Position numbers and translations under genes: made by a program. 64,000 nt of DNA, from contig JASMLK010000025.1 of assembly GCA_030748735.1 (NCBI GenBank), forward strand, positions 86,199 through 150,198, given 5' to 3'. Of the stretch, positions 18,503 to 27,184 are shown piece by piece; position 1 is the stretch's first letter; every line of letters begins with the position of its first letter. The notes beneath the pieces are model-generated. The model saw only the letters and a program-made list of their open reading frames with translations, was not told where the DNA came from and searched no databases. Source of the DNA: Myxococcota bacterium. Lineage in GTDB: Bacteria > Myxococcota_A > UBA9160 > UBA4427.

Positions 18503-20011
18503 ATGAATCGTGCTCGACGACCCGATTTCCATGCAGGCATCGCTGCGCTCAGGGGGCGCTTGCTCTTGGGAGCCCTCGCCTGGGGGGTCCTGGGGATGCT
18601 CCTCGGAGCCGCTCCGGGCTGCGGCGACACCCGCGAGGAAGAGCGCCCGCCCACGACCGGTGCGAGATCGGAACCCGCACAGGCGGAAAGCCCGGGCCCG
18701 AGGGACGGGCCGCCCAACATGCTGCTCTACATCGTCGACACCCTGCGGGCCGACGCACTCACCCCCTACGGTGCCCCCGCAGCCGCCACGCCGAACATCG
18801 CGGGCTTCGCGGCCAAGAGCGTCGTCTTCGAGCGCGCCTATGCGCAGAGCAGCTGGACGCGTGCTTCGGTGGCGTCGATCCTTGCCTCCCTCTACCCCGG
18901 CGTGCACGGCGCTGAAGATCGCCCCGACGCCCTCAGCGATCGCGTCACCCTGCTTTCCGAGATCGTTCGCGAACACGGCTATCGCACGGGCTTCATCACC
19001 ACGAACCCGAACACCGGTCGCTTCTTCGGGTTCGATCAGGGCTTCGACGAGCTCGTCGAGATGTACGACCACACGCCGGGTAGCAAGATCAAACCCGCGG
19101 CCATGAAGGCTTCGGCGGAAGATGTTGCGGCGCGCGTCACGCGCTTTCTCGAAGCGGGCCCCGAACCGTTCCTGCTCGTCGTGCTTTCGATCGACCCCCA
19201 CTCTCCGTATTCACCACCGGCGCACTTCGACCGGGGTGCGGGGCAGCACGACAGCGCGGCGCAGGGCACGGGTGCATGGATCAACCGCCCCGACCTGCGG
19301 CCCGCCGACAAAGCGCGCATTCGTTCGCTCTACGACGGCGAGGTCGCGTACACCGACCATGGGTTCGGCCGGGTGCGCGAGTCGCTGGGGCGCCTCGGAC
19401 TTGCTCAAGACACCATCACCGTGCTCACGAGCGACCACGGTGAAGCCTTCTGGGAGCACGGCGAACGGGGACACGGGAAGTCGCTCTACGAGGAAACCGT
19501 GCGCGTGCCCCTGTTGATCCACTATCCCGCGAAGCTCGCGCAAGCGCGAAGAGTCGAAAGGGCCGTCGAAACCATCGACATTGCACCGACGTTGCTCGAT
19601 CTCGCCGGCTTGCCAGCCACGGCAACACTCGAGGGACGTTCACTCTTTGCGGACGACGCAACGCAGACCGCGAGAGCCATCTCACGCTTGAAGCTCGAAG
19701 AGCACGACATCGTCAGTCTGCAGAAGGGCAACTGGAAGTTGATCTGGGATCTCCAAAGCGACCAGAAGCAACTCTTCGATGTCCGCGTACCGGGCGAACA
19801 CGAAGACGTCGCCGCGCAAGCGCAGGCCCGCGTCGAAGCCATGACGAGCGAACTCGAAGCCCACCTCGCGAAGACGCGCAGCGCTCGCAACGAACTGCTC
19901 GGTGACACCGCTCCGGGTGTCGTCACCCCGGAAGACCTGCCGGAAGAACAACGGCGCCTGCTCGAAGAGCTGGGCTACCTCGAACCCGAAAGCGAGCCGA
20001 CTCCGCAGTAG
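18503..20011 (+). CDS. Second sulfatase-superfamily lipoprotein with Thr at the nucleophile position
   Basis: A 502-residue exported AlkP/sulfatase-fold protein. A basic start and hydrophobic segment (about 18-37) end in AAPGC, a lipobox-like site with Cys at about 40, followed by a low-complexity Pro/Glu/Arg linker to about 70. Metal motifs are IVDTLRADALTPYG and SDHGEAFWEHGERGHGKSLYEE. The nucleophile loop reads S-S-W-T-R-A-S-V-A-S: Thr replaces Cys/Ser and the CxPxR consensus is lost. A non-sulfatase activity (phosphodiesterase or phospho-group transfer) is therefore more likely (inference). It shares its end, an E-E-L-G-Y-L-like helix, with the protein at 6235-7647, so the two are paralogues. 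It diverges from glmU across 229 bases. Confidence 0.8.
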   Translation: MNRARRPDFHAGIAALRGRLLLGALAWGVLGMLLGAAPGCGDTREEERPPTTGARSEPAQAESPGPRDGPPNMLLYIVDTLRADALTPYGAPAAATPNIAGFAAKSVVFERAYAQSSWTRASVASILASLYPGVHGAEDRPDALSDRVTLLSEIVREHGYRTGFITTNPNTGRFFGFDQGFDELVEMYDHTPGSKIKPAAMKASAEDVAARVTRFLEAGPEPFLLVVLSIDPHSPYSPPAHFDRGAGQHDSAAQGTGAWINRPDLRPADKARIRSLYDGEVAYTDHGFGRVRESLGRLGLAQDTITVLTSDHGEAFWEHGERGHGKSLYEETVRVPLLIHYPAKLAQARRVERAVETIDIAPTLLDLAGLPATATLEGRSLFADDATQTARAISRLKLEEHDIVSLQKGNWKLIWDLQSDQKQLFDVRVPGEHEDVAAQAQARVEAMTSELEAHLAKTRSARNELLGDTAPGVVTPEDLPEEQRRLLEELGYLEPESEPTPQ

Positions 20012-20025
20012 CGACCGAGACGGCA

Positions 20026-20694
20026 CTAAGCCAGCCGAAGCACCTCGCCCACGAGCAGTTCGATCCCCGCCGCGACGTCCTTGATGCCCGGCCCCAGCAT
20101 GTAGGCGGGGCAGCTCACGACCTTCTTCGCTTCGTCGCAGACGAAACTCTCGACGGGACAGGCCTTGTGGTGGGCACCCATTTGTTCGAGTGCGCCGGCG
20201 GTGTCGACGTCGGAACCGATCGTCAGCTCGACGTCGGGGAAGAGTCGCGCGCCGACCGCGGGGGCAATGCAGATCAGGCCGACCGGCTTGCTGGCGTCGT
20301 GCATGGCGCGAAGGAACTTCTCGACGCCCGGGTCCACGCTGCAGTCCGGCCCTTCGGTGGCGAAGGTGGAAAGGTTCTTGGCTGCACCGAACCCGCCGGG
20401 CAGGATCACTGCGTCGAAGTCGGCCGCGTCGGCTTCCAGCACGTCGGCGATTTCACCGCGGGCGATTCGCGAGGATTCGGCCAGGACGTTGCGGCTCTCT
20501 CCCGCGACTTCCTCACCGCTGCGGTGATCTACGACATGCATCTGCGGCTTGTCGGGCGCAAAGCAACGCACGTCGGCACCGGCTCGATCCAACGTCAGCA
20601 GCGTGATCACACTCTCGTGGATCTCCGCTCCGTCCAGATGACCACAACCCGAAAGCACGACGGCCACCCGGGTCCCGCTATTTCCACTCGCCAT
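20026..20694 (-). CDS. elbB: ElbB-type DJ-1/PfpI superfamily protein
   Basis: A 222-residue cytoplasmic protein closely matching ElbB: VVLSGCGHLDGAEIHES near the N-terminus, FAPDKPQMHVVDH, RNVLAESSRIARGEI, the nucleophile-elbow segment ILPGGFGAAKNLSTFA and LICIAPA with the DJ-1-family cysteine. In E. coli ElbB was linked to isoprenoid synthesis and has glyoxalase activity; its physiological role is unsettled. It is the last gene of a minus-strand run beginning with two acyl-CoA dehydrogenases, and lies convergent to the sulfatase-like gene with only 14 bases between stops. Identification is firm; function is not. Confidence 0.92.
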   Translation of the reverse strand: MASGNSGTRVAVVLSGCGHLDGAEIHESVITLLTLDRAGADVRCFAPDKPQMHVVDHRSGEEVAGESRNVLAESSRIARGEIADVLEADAADFDAVILPGGFGAAKNLSTFATEGPDCSVDPGVEKFLRAMHDASKPVGLICIAPAVGARLFPDVELTIGSDVDTAGALEQMGAHHKACPVESFVCDEAKKVVSCPAYMLGPGIKDVAAGIELLVGEVLRLA

Positions 20695-20789
20695 GATTCA
20701 TTCCTTCGTCGATCAGTTCGTCCGCATTCGAGGCTAGCGCGATCGGTTGGAACACGGTTGGGGCGATGCGGCTCAGAGGGCAAACCCGT

Positions 20790-21236
20790 CTAAGCCGGTG
20801 CGCGTGGCTCGAGGATGATCAGCGGGATCTCGCGTTCGCATTGCTCGCGGTAGCCCGCCCAGTGGTCGTTGTAGCCGCAAGCCACCGGCCACAGCGCGGC
20901 GGCCTCCTCGGGAGTGGCCCGGCGCGCGGAGACTTCGTGCCGACGCGTCCCGGCCTGAACGGTGACATGAGGCTGTGCGTCGAGGTTGAGTAGCCAGGCC
21001 GGATCTCGCGGCCCGCCCCAGTTCGAACCGGCGACCAGAAACCCTTCGTCAGCCGAAAGACGAACGCCGGGAGTTTCGTTCGTGATGGGCATGTAGACCA
21101 GGGGCGTCGTACGTCGCTTGCCACTACGCCGCCCGATCGTGGTCAGGAGCAATACGCGGCGCGTGCCGATGTTGTGCCCGAGCCGCCCGCCACTGACTCG
21201 ATAGATGGCCTTGTAGATCGAATCCGTCGCCGACAT
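20790..21236 (-). CDS. Ddn-family (F420/flavin-dependent nitroreductase-like) protein
   Basis: A 148-residue protein of the deazaflavin-dependent nitroreductase family, split beta-barrel fold. Family marks are LLLTTIGRRSGKRRTTPLVY (about 31-50) and the segment FLVAGSNWGGPRDPAWLLNL, followed by a short cap ending in a W-G-Y-R-E-Q-like helix. Mycobacterial members use F420H2; whether this organism makes F420 cannot be told here, and FMN or another ligand is possible. The start at ATG 21236 is preferred over an opening to 21272. It follows the sulfotransferase gene after 79 bases on the same strand. Confidence 0.8.
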   Translation of the reverse strand: MSATDSIYKAIYRVSGGRLGHNIGTRRVLLLTTIGRRSGKRRTTPLVYMPITNETPGVRLSADEGFLVAGSNWGGPRDPAWLLNLDAQPHVTVQAGTRRHEVSARRATPEEAAALWPVACGYNDHWAGYREQCEREIPLIILEPRAPA

Positions 21237-21315
21237 GAAGCCGACCGTGACGTAGCCGCACCGGATTGGCAACCGCGTACCTTCGATGCCGACCGCCCTC
21301 GGTGGCTCGCCCCGA

Positions 21316-22560
21316 CTACCTCTCCCGCCCGATCCCGTAGTCGGCGACGTAATCCGCGTACGTTGCCAGCACCATCTCTTCGCTCAACCCATACTCGTCG
21401 AGGGTGTACTCGTGCTTGCCGAACTTGCCTTTCGGCTTGTCTCTCAAGTAGCCCTCGACGACGGCAGCGTGCCCGTCGGGCCAGTCGAGGCTCGCCCGCT
21501 CATAGAGACCCCGCAGTGCCGACGCGGGGCTTTCGACCAGGTCCTCGTAGCGGATGTCGACGAACTGCCCGTCCGGCACGGAACCGCCATCACGCAGCGC
21601 TCGCGACAAGCCCAACATGCCCGCAAAGCCGAGTAGGGCGAGCTGCCCCTGCGCCGCGCGATCGACTTCGTCACAGCGCAACCAGTTCAACATGGCCGTC
21701 GTGCTCGCCGCCGACCCCACGAACTTGAGTGGGTCGCGATGGGTCTGCAAGACGACCGCGTCGGGATACTCACCGATGAGTTGCGGAAGGCTCACCAGAT
21801 GCACCGGTGACTTCAACAGCCAACGCCGCCTCGGCTTGCCGTACTGCAGGGTCTGCAGGAAACGACGGTGTTCGCGATAGGTGCGCGGCACGAGGTCCGG
21901 TTGTGTCGCCGCCCATTCGTCGAAGGAAGGAGTCGGATAGAACATCGACCAATAGCCCGCGCCGAAATCGAGGGACATGAAGTGCACGCACTCGCAGGGG
22001 AGATCGCTGCGCAGTTCGTGCAGTGTCATGAGTTCGGGTTGAATGTCGGCCCACAACTCCTGCTCGGCTTCGGCGGCTGCCATCGCGGACGCTTCGTCCT
22101 GGATGTCGTCGTGGAAGATCGGGTGATGGGCCTCCCACGCGATCGGTGCGCGAAGTTGTGGGTCGAGAGCGAGGAGTTCGAGCAGGATCGTGGTTCCGGT
22201 TCGCGGAGGGCCGGCGATGAAGACCGGCTGTTCGATCGGCTCTTCGAGGATCTTCGGGTTCTCGGCCCACGCGTGCTCGAGGCGCAGTCGCGTCTGCAAC
22301 ACGCGAATCGTTTCTCCGCGACACAGAAGCCGCCCGATCAGGTGCGCGCCCGAATCGCGATCGATCGACTGGATGCGCCGGCGATAGGTTTCGAGCCAGG
22401 CGTCACTCCCGATCTCGCGAAGGCCCGTCGATTGCCTCGCCGTGGCGAGCATCTCGTCGGGGTCGAGGGGGATGACGTTTCTCGGGTCGCCCGTCGCGGG
22501 ACCGAACTGGTTGAGCCTTCGCATCCAATCGGGGCGCACGCGGTGTGGCTGAAGATTCAT
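21316..22560 (-). CDS. PAPS-dependent sulfotransferase-family protein
   Basis: A 414-residue cytoplasmic enzyme predicted to transfer sulfate from 3'-phosphoadenylyl sulfate to a small hydroxylated or lipid acceptor. The 5'-phosphosulfate loop FIAGPPRTGTT (about 114-124) and the 3'-phosphate segment LKSPVHLVSLPQL...VLQTHRDP are both present. A 110-residue N-terminal helical region precedes the fold, as in the bacterial sulfotransferase family 3-like group. The ATG at 22560 lies 11 bases after the stop of an acyl-CoA dehydrogenase gene, so they are almost certainly one operon; the context suggests an acyl-CoA-related or sterol/lipid alcohol acceptor (inference). Confidence 0.85.
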   Translation of the reverse strand: MNLQPHRVRPDWMRRLNQFGPATGDPRNVIPLDPDEMLATARQSTGLREIGSDAWLETYRRRIQSIDRDSGAHLIGRLLCRGETIRVLQTRLRLEHAWAENPKILEEPIEQPVFIAGPPRTGTTILLELLALDPQLRAPIAWEAHHPIFHDDIQDEASAMAAAEAEQELWADIQPELMTLHELRSDLPCECVHFMSLDFGAGYWSMFYPTPSFDEWAATQPDLVPRTYREHRRFLQTLQYGKPRRRWLLKSPVHLVSLPQLIGEYPDAVVLQTHRDPLKFVGSAASTTAMLNWLRCDEVDRAAQGQLALLGFAGMLGLSRALRDGGSVPDGQFVDIRYEDLVESPASALRGLYERASLDWPDGHAAVVEGYLRDKPKGKFGKHEYTLDEYGLSEEMVLATYADYVADYGIGRER

Positions 22561-22571
22561 CGCCGTTCTTT

Positions 22572-23696
22572 CTACAGAATGAGGTCCGCAAGCTTGCGAC
22601 GGTGATAGACGGCGTCGCCGAACCGAGCCTCGCCGAACAGCGCGTTGCGGCGATAGAGCTGTGCATCGCATTCGTAGGTGAAGCCGTAGCCGCCGTGGAA
22701 CTGGATCGCGCGATCTGCAGCGAACGCCAGGGCCGGGCCGGTTGACGCCTTGGCCATGCGCGTGGCGATTTCGCCGTCAGATCCCTTTTCGAACGTGTGC
22801 GCGGCTGCGTAGACGTGGGAACGCGCTTGCTCGATTCGCAGGTGCGCGTCCACGGTGGTGTGCTTCAACGCCTGGTAGGCACCGATGGGGCGCCCGAACT
22901 GTTTGCGCTCGTTCAGATAGCTCACGGTATACGCGACACAGCTCACGCCGGCGCCGCACATCTCCGCCGAACCCAGTAGCGCTCCGGCGAGCTCGATCCG
23001 TTCGAGCGCCGATGCGACGTTCGAAGTGTCGAGCAGTGCCGAATCGGGCACGCGCACGCCGTCGAGGCCCAGACGGAACGAGCGCTTCGTCTCGTCGACG
23101 ATCGTTTCCCGCTCATGGCTTGCGGCCGCGATCGCTTCCCCGTCGAGCAACACGAGAGCCGGCGCATCGTCGAGGCGCAGCGAAACGATCGCGAAGCGCG
23201 CGACGTGCACATCGAGCACCAGGCACTTCGTACCGGCGAGCACGAGTTCGCCGCCGTCTCGCTGAGCCATGCACTCCGCCGACATCGGATCGAAGTCGGC
23301 GTTCGGCTCTGCGAGCGCAATCGTCGCAGGCGTCCCCGAAGCCAACTGCGGAAGCACTTCGCTCTTCTGGGCATCGGTACCCGCCGCCAACAGCAGCTGT
23401 GCTGCCAGCGTCGTCGAAACGAAAGGACCCGCCATCAGATGGCGCCCCATCTGTTCGACCACGGGCACGACTTCGGCCAGCTCGAGGCCCGCGCCTCCGT
23501 ACGCTTCGGGGATCGCGATCCCGAGCCAACCGAGTTCTGCCATCTCGGCGAACACCGCCGGGTCATGACCCAGTTCGTCGTCGATCAGCTGGCGAACCAT
23601 ATCGACGGGTGATTTGTCGCCGCAGTACCTGGTGGCCGAATCCAACAGCTCGGCCTGTTCTTCGCTGAGACCGATCGGCCCGCGTCGCTCACTCAT
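22572..23696 (-). CDS. Acyl-CoA dehydrogenase (probable partner subunit)
   Basis: A 374-residue FAD enzyme of the acyl-CoA dehydrogenase superfamily: helical N-domain (about 1-110), beta middle domain (about 115-215) and C-terminal four-helix domain with RKQFGRPIGAYQALKH and FHGGYGFTYECDAQLYRRN. The middle domain is divergent: the usual FxxTEPxxGSD flavin-contact motif reads ALAEPNADFDPMS. Such weakened copies often pair with a second dehydrogenase in alpha2beta2 heteromers like those of actinobacterial steroid side-chain degradation. It begins ten bases after the next acyl-CoA dehydrogenase gene ends. The pairing is an inference from context and divergence. Confidence 0.88.
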   Translation of the reverse strand: MSERRGPIGLSEEQAELLDSATRYCGDKSPVDMVRQLIDDELGHDPAVFAEMAELGWLGIAIPEAYGGAGLELAEVVPVVEQMGRHLMAGPFVSTTLAAQLLLAAGTDAQKSEVLPQLASGTPATIALAEPNADFDPMSAECMAQRDGGELVLAGTKCLVLDVHVARFAIVSLRLDDAPALVLLDGEAIAAASHERETIVDETKRSFRLGLDGVRVPDSALLDTSNVASALERIELAGALLGSAEMCGAGVSCVAYTVSYLNERKQFGRPIGAYQALKHTTVDAHLRIEQARSHVYAAAHTFEKGSDGEIATRMAKASTGPALAFAADRAIQFHGGYGFTYECDAQLYRRNALFGEARFGDAVYHRRKLADLIL

Positions 23697-23706
23697 CTTC
23701 GCTTCC

Positions 23707-24915
23707 TCAGTGCTTGGGCAGGCCGAGCACGTGCTCGCCGATGATGTTGGCCTGGATCTGGCTCGTACCGCCCCCGATCGTTGCGGAGAACGAATTCAAG
23801 TAGGCGCGTTGCCACACGCCACCGTCGACGGCGTCCGCGTCACCCAGGTAGTACGCCCCGGTCTGCCCCTGCAGCGAAACCGCGAACTCGTTGATGCGGC
23901 GATTCAGTTCGGTGTTCATCAACTTACCGGAAAGCGGTAGCGACATGGGCCGTTCCTGCACGAGCGGACCGATCGAAGCCCGGCGAGCCGACAGCGCGGC
24001 ACCTCGGGATTCGATCATGAACTCGACGAGCTTGTCTCGCACGACCGGGTCATCGATGGCCGGCGCACCGCCGCGTCGCGCCCGCTTGGCAAGCTCGGCG
24101 ACTTCATTGTGATCGGGTGCAACGAGCATCAAGCCACCCGCCTGGCCTCCGCGTGCACTGCGTTCGTATTCGAGCGTGCGCATCGCGACCGCCCAACCCT
24201 GCCCCTCTTCTCCCATCAGGCAGTCGGCGGGAATCCGCGCGTCGGTGAAGAAGGTCTCGGTGAAGCCGTACTCACCGGTCAACTTGCGAATCGGCACGGC
24301 TTCGACGCCCGGTACGTTCATCGGTGCCAGGAAGAAGGAAAGGCCCGCGTACTTGTTGGCCGCATCGGGAATGCTGCGCGCCAGCAAGATCATGTACTTC
24401 GCATAGCTGCCGTGAGTGGTCCACGTCTTGGTCCCGTTGATCACCCACTCGTCGCCGTCGCGCACGGCGCGCGTCTGCGCGTTGCCCAGGTCGCTGCCGT
24501 TTTCGGGTTCGGAAAAGCCCTGGCACCAGATGTCTTCGGCGGAGAGGATGCCTTTGATGTAGCGCGCCCTCTCCTCGTCGGTCCCCATGTCGAGGATCAG
24601 CGGCCCCGCCCAGCTGAGCCCGATCGTGTTGAGCATGATGGGGCTTCCGTGGACGCGCATCTGTTCCGTCGCGATGTCCTGGAAAGCTTGATCGAGACCA
24701 CCGCCTCCGTATTTCGCCGGCCAGGCGGCACCCAGATAGCCAGCTTCATAGACCTTGCTCTGCCAGGCACGCAGAAAATCGAACTGCTCGTCGGTACCGA
24801 CTTCCATGAAGGTCAGTGGCATGACGAAGCCGGGCGGTGGAGGCACATGCTCTGCGAACCACGCCGAAGCCTCGTCGCGATACTCGGCGAGTTCCTGCTT
24901 GGAAGGTCTGGACAC
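23707..24915 (-). CDS. Acyl-CoA dehydrogenase
   Basis: A 402-residue FAD-dependent dehydrogenase catalysing alpha,beta-desaturation of an acyl-CoA. The N-terminal domain has AWPAKYGGGGLDQAFQDIA; the flavin/substrate motif is CQGFSEPENGSDLGN (about 134-148), followed by WVINGTKTWTTHGSYAKY. The C-terminal helical domain ends in GGTSQIQANIIGEHVLGLP, the usual FAD-contact tail. The start is GTG 24915 with GAGG seven bases upstream. It is the first gene of a minus-strand run of five (two dehydrogenases, sulfotransferase, Ddn-like protein, ElbB). Substrate is not readable; the sequence resembles FadE proteins acting on bulky acyl-CoAs. Confidence 0.9.
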   Translation of the reverse strand: MSRPSKQELAEYRDEASAWFAEHVPPPPGFVMPLTFMEVGTDEQFDFLRAWQSKVYEAGYLGAAWPAKYGGGGLDQAFQDIATEQMRVHGSPIMLNTIGLSWAGPLILDMGTDEERARYIKGILSAEDIWCQGFSEPENGSDLGNAQTRAVRDGDEWVINGTKTWTTHGSYAKYMILLARSIPDAANKYAGLSFFLAPMNVPGVEAVPIRKLTGEYGFTETFFTDARIPADCLMGEEGQGWAVAMRTLEYERSARGGQAGGLMLVAPDHNEVAELAKRARRGGAPAIDDPVVRDKLVEFMIESRGAALSARRASIGPLVQERPMSLPLSGKLMNTELNRRINEFAVSLQGQTGAYYLGDADAVDGGVWQRAYLNSFSATIGGGTSQIQANIIGEHVLGLPKH

Positions 24916-24942
24916 GGGAGTCCCTCATCGAAGTTTGGACGG

Positions 24943-24948
24943 ATAATA
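24943..24948 (-). promoter_or_regulatory. Candidate -10 element for the acyl-CoA dehydrogenase operon
   Basis: In an AT-rich patch that stands out from its surroundings, the minus strand reads TATTAT (five of six matches to TATAAT), 28 bases before the GTG start. No convincing -35 hexamer lies at the right distance, so an activator may be needed or the call may be wrong. Confidence 0.3.
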
Positions 24949-25152
24949 TTCGTAGCATCGAATTACCGCCCCTGTTACCCGCCTGGATCCTTGGCGGGGA
25001 TCATCTCGCGACCGGCACGCACGAATTTCGATCACACGCGACGATCTGGCACGAACTCGAGGGCAAGTGCGGCAACTCGCTCATCGATGCGATCGCGCGT
25101 CGACGCATGGTTGGCCGGGTCACCGTGAAAGGGGGACTTTCCGGCCGGGCCT

Positions 25153-27177
25153 CTAGAACTTCCCCCACTCCTCCGAGACCTCCAGGTCGGGGCCCGGCGA
25201 GACGATGGCCGCTGGGCTCGCGGGCCCATCAGCCGGGGGAGGCGGATTCCCGGGGCTGGCCGGCGCTGCTTTGCCGCCGTCGGCCAGTACGAAGACCTCG
25301 GTCGACTGGTGAAGACTCTCTCCCAGTGCCTTGAGGGATTCGCTTGCTGCGCTCATCTGTTCGACGAGTGCTGCGTTGTGTTGCGTGCCGTTGTCGAGAA
25401 TTCCGATCGCCGAGTTGATTTCCGAAATGCCAGTCGCCTGTTCACCCGACGCGCTGGAAATCTCGGCGATCGCATGGTTCACCGACTTCACCGATTCCAC
25501 GATCCGGTCGAGGGCCGCACCGGAGTCGTTCACCAACCCGCTCCCCTTTTCGGCCTGCTCCACACTGGTTGCGATCAAGCGATTGATGTCCTTGGCCGCA
25601 GTGGCACTGCGCTCGGCGAGGGTTCGCACCTCGGTCGCAACCACCGCGAAACCGCGGCCGTGCTCTCCCGCCCGTTCCGCCTCGATGGATGCGTTGAGGG
25701 CCAGCAAGTTGGTCTGGAAGGTGATCTCGTCGATGACACCGATGATCTCTCCGATCTGTTTGCTCGTGGTCATGATCTCGTTCATGGCGGCGACGGCTTC
25801 GGCGACGACGTGCCCCCCTTCCTCTGCGGCCCGACCGCTTTCGACAGCCAGCTGGGCAGCCTTTTCCGCCGACGCTGAGTTCGATTGCACCGAAGCCGTC
25901 ATCTGCTCCATCGTCGAGGACGTTTCTTCGACGGAAGCGGCCTGGCTGCTGATGCGATCGCTGAGATCACTGTTGCCTGCGGCGATTTCCTGAGACGCGG
26001 TCCGCACGCGAGTCACGGAACTTCGAATCTCTCCGATCGTGGACGTCAGTTGCTGACGCATCTTCTCCATCGACCCGAGAAGCGTCCCGATCTCGTCCTT
26101 GCGGTCTGTTTCGAGCGACTTCGAAAGATCGCCCTCTGCGATCGTGGTCGCAGCTTCGACTGCGCGACCAAGCGGTCGCGTAATGCTCTGGAGGATCACC
26201 AAGGCGAAGAGCAGCGATGAGCCGAACGCCGAAACGACCACCCAGATGAACGCGCTCGTGTCCCGCTGAAGGCGTCCCGCCAGCCCACCGATGCTTTCGG
26301 AAAGGTTGTCCTCGACCTTCTTCAGCAGGTTGGTCTTCTTCGTCTGCACGCCGAACCAGGTCGTCGGATCCACGTCCGCGATGGCGATCGGATCGTTGTC
26401 GAACGCCAGCTTCCGTAAGCGTTCAGTTTCGTTGACCGCGTTGCCCGACATGGTCGCTTCGAAGAACTCGACCTGCTCCGCTGTCGCGAGCGACCGGAAG
26501 GACCCCATGTAGGCCTGCTGCTCGGCCACCAGGGCGCTGAAGCGGCGAAACATCCCGAGGGCGAAGGCGCCGGCTCCGAAGGTATTGGCCAGCGCGGCAC
26601 GTTCGATTCCGGCGCGCTCCTTGCCTTGCAAGAAGTTCTGATACGCCATCGTCTCGCGCGTCACCTGGGCGTTGCGCGTGAGCTTCGGCATGAAGCCGAC
26701 CACCCCGAGGAACTTCGCGTTCATCGTGGTGTAGTAGCCGATCGCCTGCGGTGTCGAGATCTGCAGGGCCGTAACCGACTGACGGATCTCATCACGGCGG
26801 GCGAGGCTCGCCAACCCTTCGTCGAGCACCGCTTTCAGCTCTTCCGAATAGCTGGCTGCGTCGAAGCTCGTCAGGAACTGTTCGAGCGCTGCCACCCGCT
26901 GCTCGGTCTGCCTGCGTTGCTCCGGAAGTTCGCTCTTGAACTTGACGCCGCGACTCCCGAGGAAGCCAGCCGTCATCCCCCGCTCTTTCTGGGTCTCGTG
27001 CAGCAGTGCACTGAGCTCGACCGCAAGTCCAGAAAGGTCACTGACCTGAGCCAGTTCGTCGGCAACGGATCGTTTCTCGACCACGCCCGTCCACGAGAAG
27101 TACGCCAGCCCCAGCACCGGGCACAGAAGCAAGAGCGCGAGTTTGATACGCATCGAAAGATTGTGGATCACCGACAT
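25153..27177 (-). CDS. Methyl-accepting chemotaxis protein with NIT sensor domain
   Basis: A 674-residue transmembrane chemoreceptor. TM1 (about 10-28) is followed by a periplasmic all-helical domain of about 280 residues with [20 protein letters not shown], the signature of NIT (nitrate/nitrite-sensing) domains. TM2 (about 311-332) leads into a HAMP domain ([20 protein letters not shown]) and a long cytoplasmic coiled coil with the conserved hairpin tip [20 protein letters not shown]. The protein ends, after a Pro/Ala-rich linker of about 35 residues, in EWGKF, which fits the x-W-x-x-F tether bound by CheR and CheB. The start is ATG 27177 with AGGTAGG upstream; it overlaps nothing and follows the CheW-repeat gene by seven bases. 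Confidence 0.92.
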   Translation of the reverse strand: MSVIHNLSMRIKLALLLLCPVLGLAYFSWTGVVEKRSVADELAQVSDLSGLAVELSALLHETQKERGMTAGFLGSRGVKFKSELPEQRRQTEQRVAALEQFLTSFDAASYSEELKAVLDEGLASLARRDEIRQSVTALQISTPQAIGYYTTMNAKFLGVVGFMPKLTRNAQVTRETMAYQNFLQGKERAGIERAALANTFGAGAFALGMFRRFSALVAEQQAYMGSFRSLATAEQVEFFEATMSGNAVNETERLRKLAFDNDPIAIADVDPTTWFGVQTKKTNLLKKVEDNLSESIGGLAGRLQRDTSAFIWVVVSAFGSSLLFALVILQSITRPLGRAVEAATTIAEGDLSKSLETDRKDEIGTLLGSMEKMRQQLTSTIGEIRSSVTRVRTASQEIAAGNSDLSDRISSQAASVEETSSTMEQMTASVQSNSASAEKAAQLAVESGRAAEEGGHVVAEAVAAMNEIMTTSKQIGEIIGVIDEITFQTNLLALNASIEAERAGEHGRGFAVVATEVRTLAERSATAAKDINRLIATSVEQAEKGSGLVNDSGAALDRIVESVKSVNHAIAEISSASGEQATGISEINSAIGILDNGTQHNAALVEQMSAASESLKALGESLHQSTEVFVLADGGKAAPASPGNPPPPADGPASPAAIVSPGPDLEVSEEWGKF

Positions 27178-27184
27178 GTTGGTC

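Noticed and set aside
22190..23668. Plus-strand frames opposite the sulfotransferase and acyl-CoA dehydrogenases
   Set aside because: They are Arg/Ser/Pro-rich shadows of the minus-strand genes with no family resemblance and no ribosome sites.
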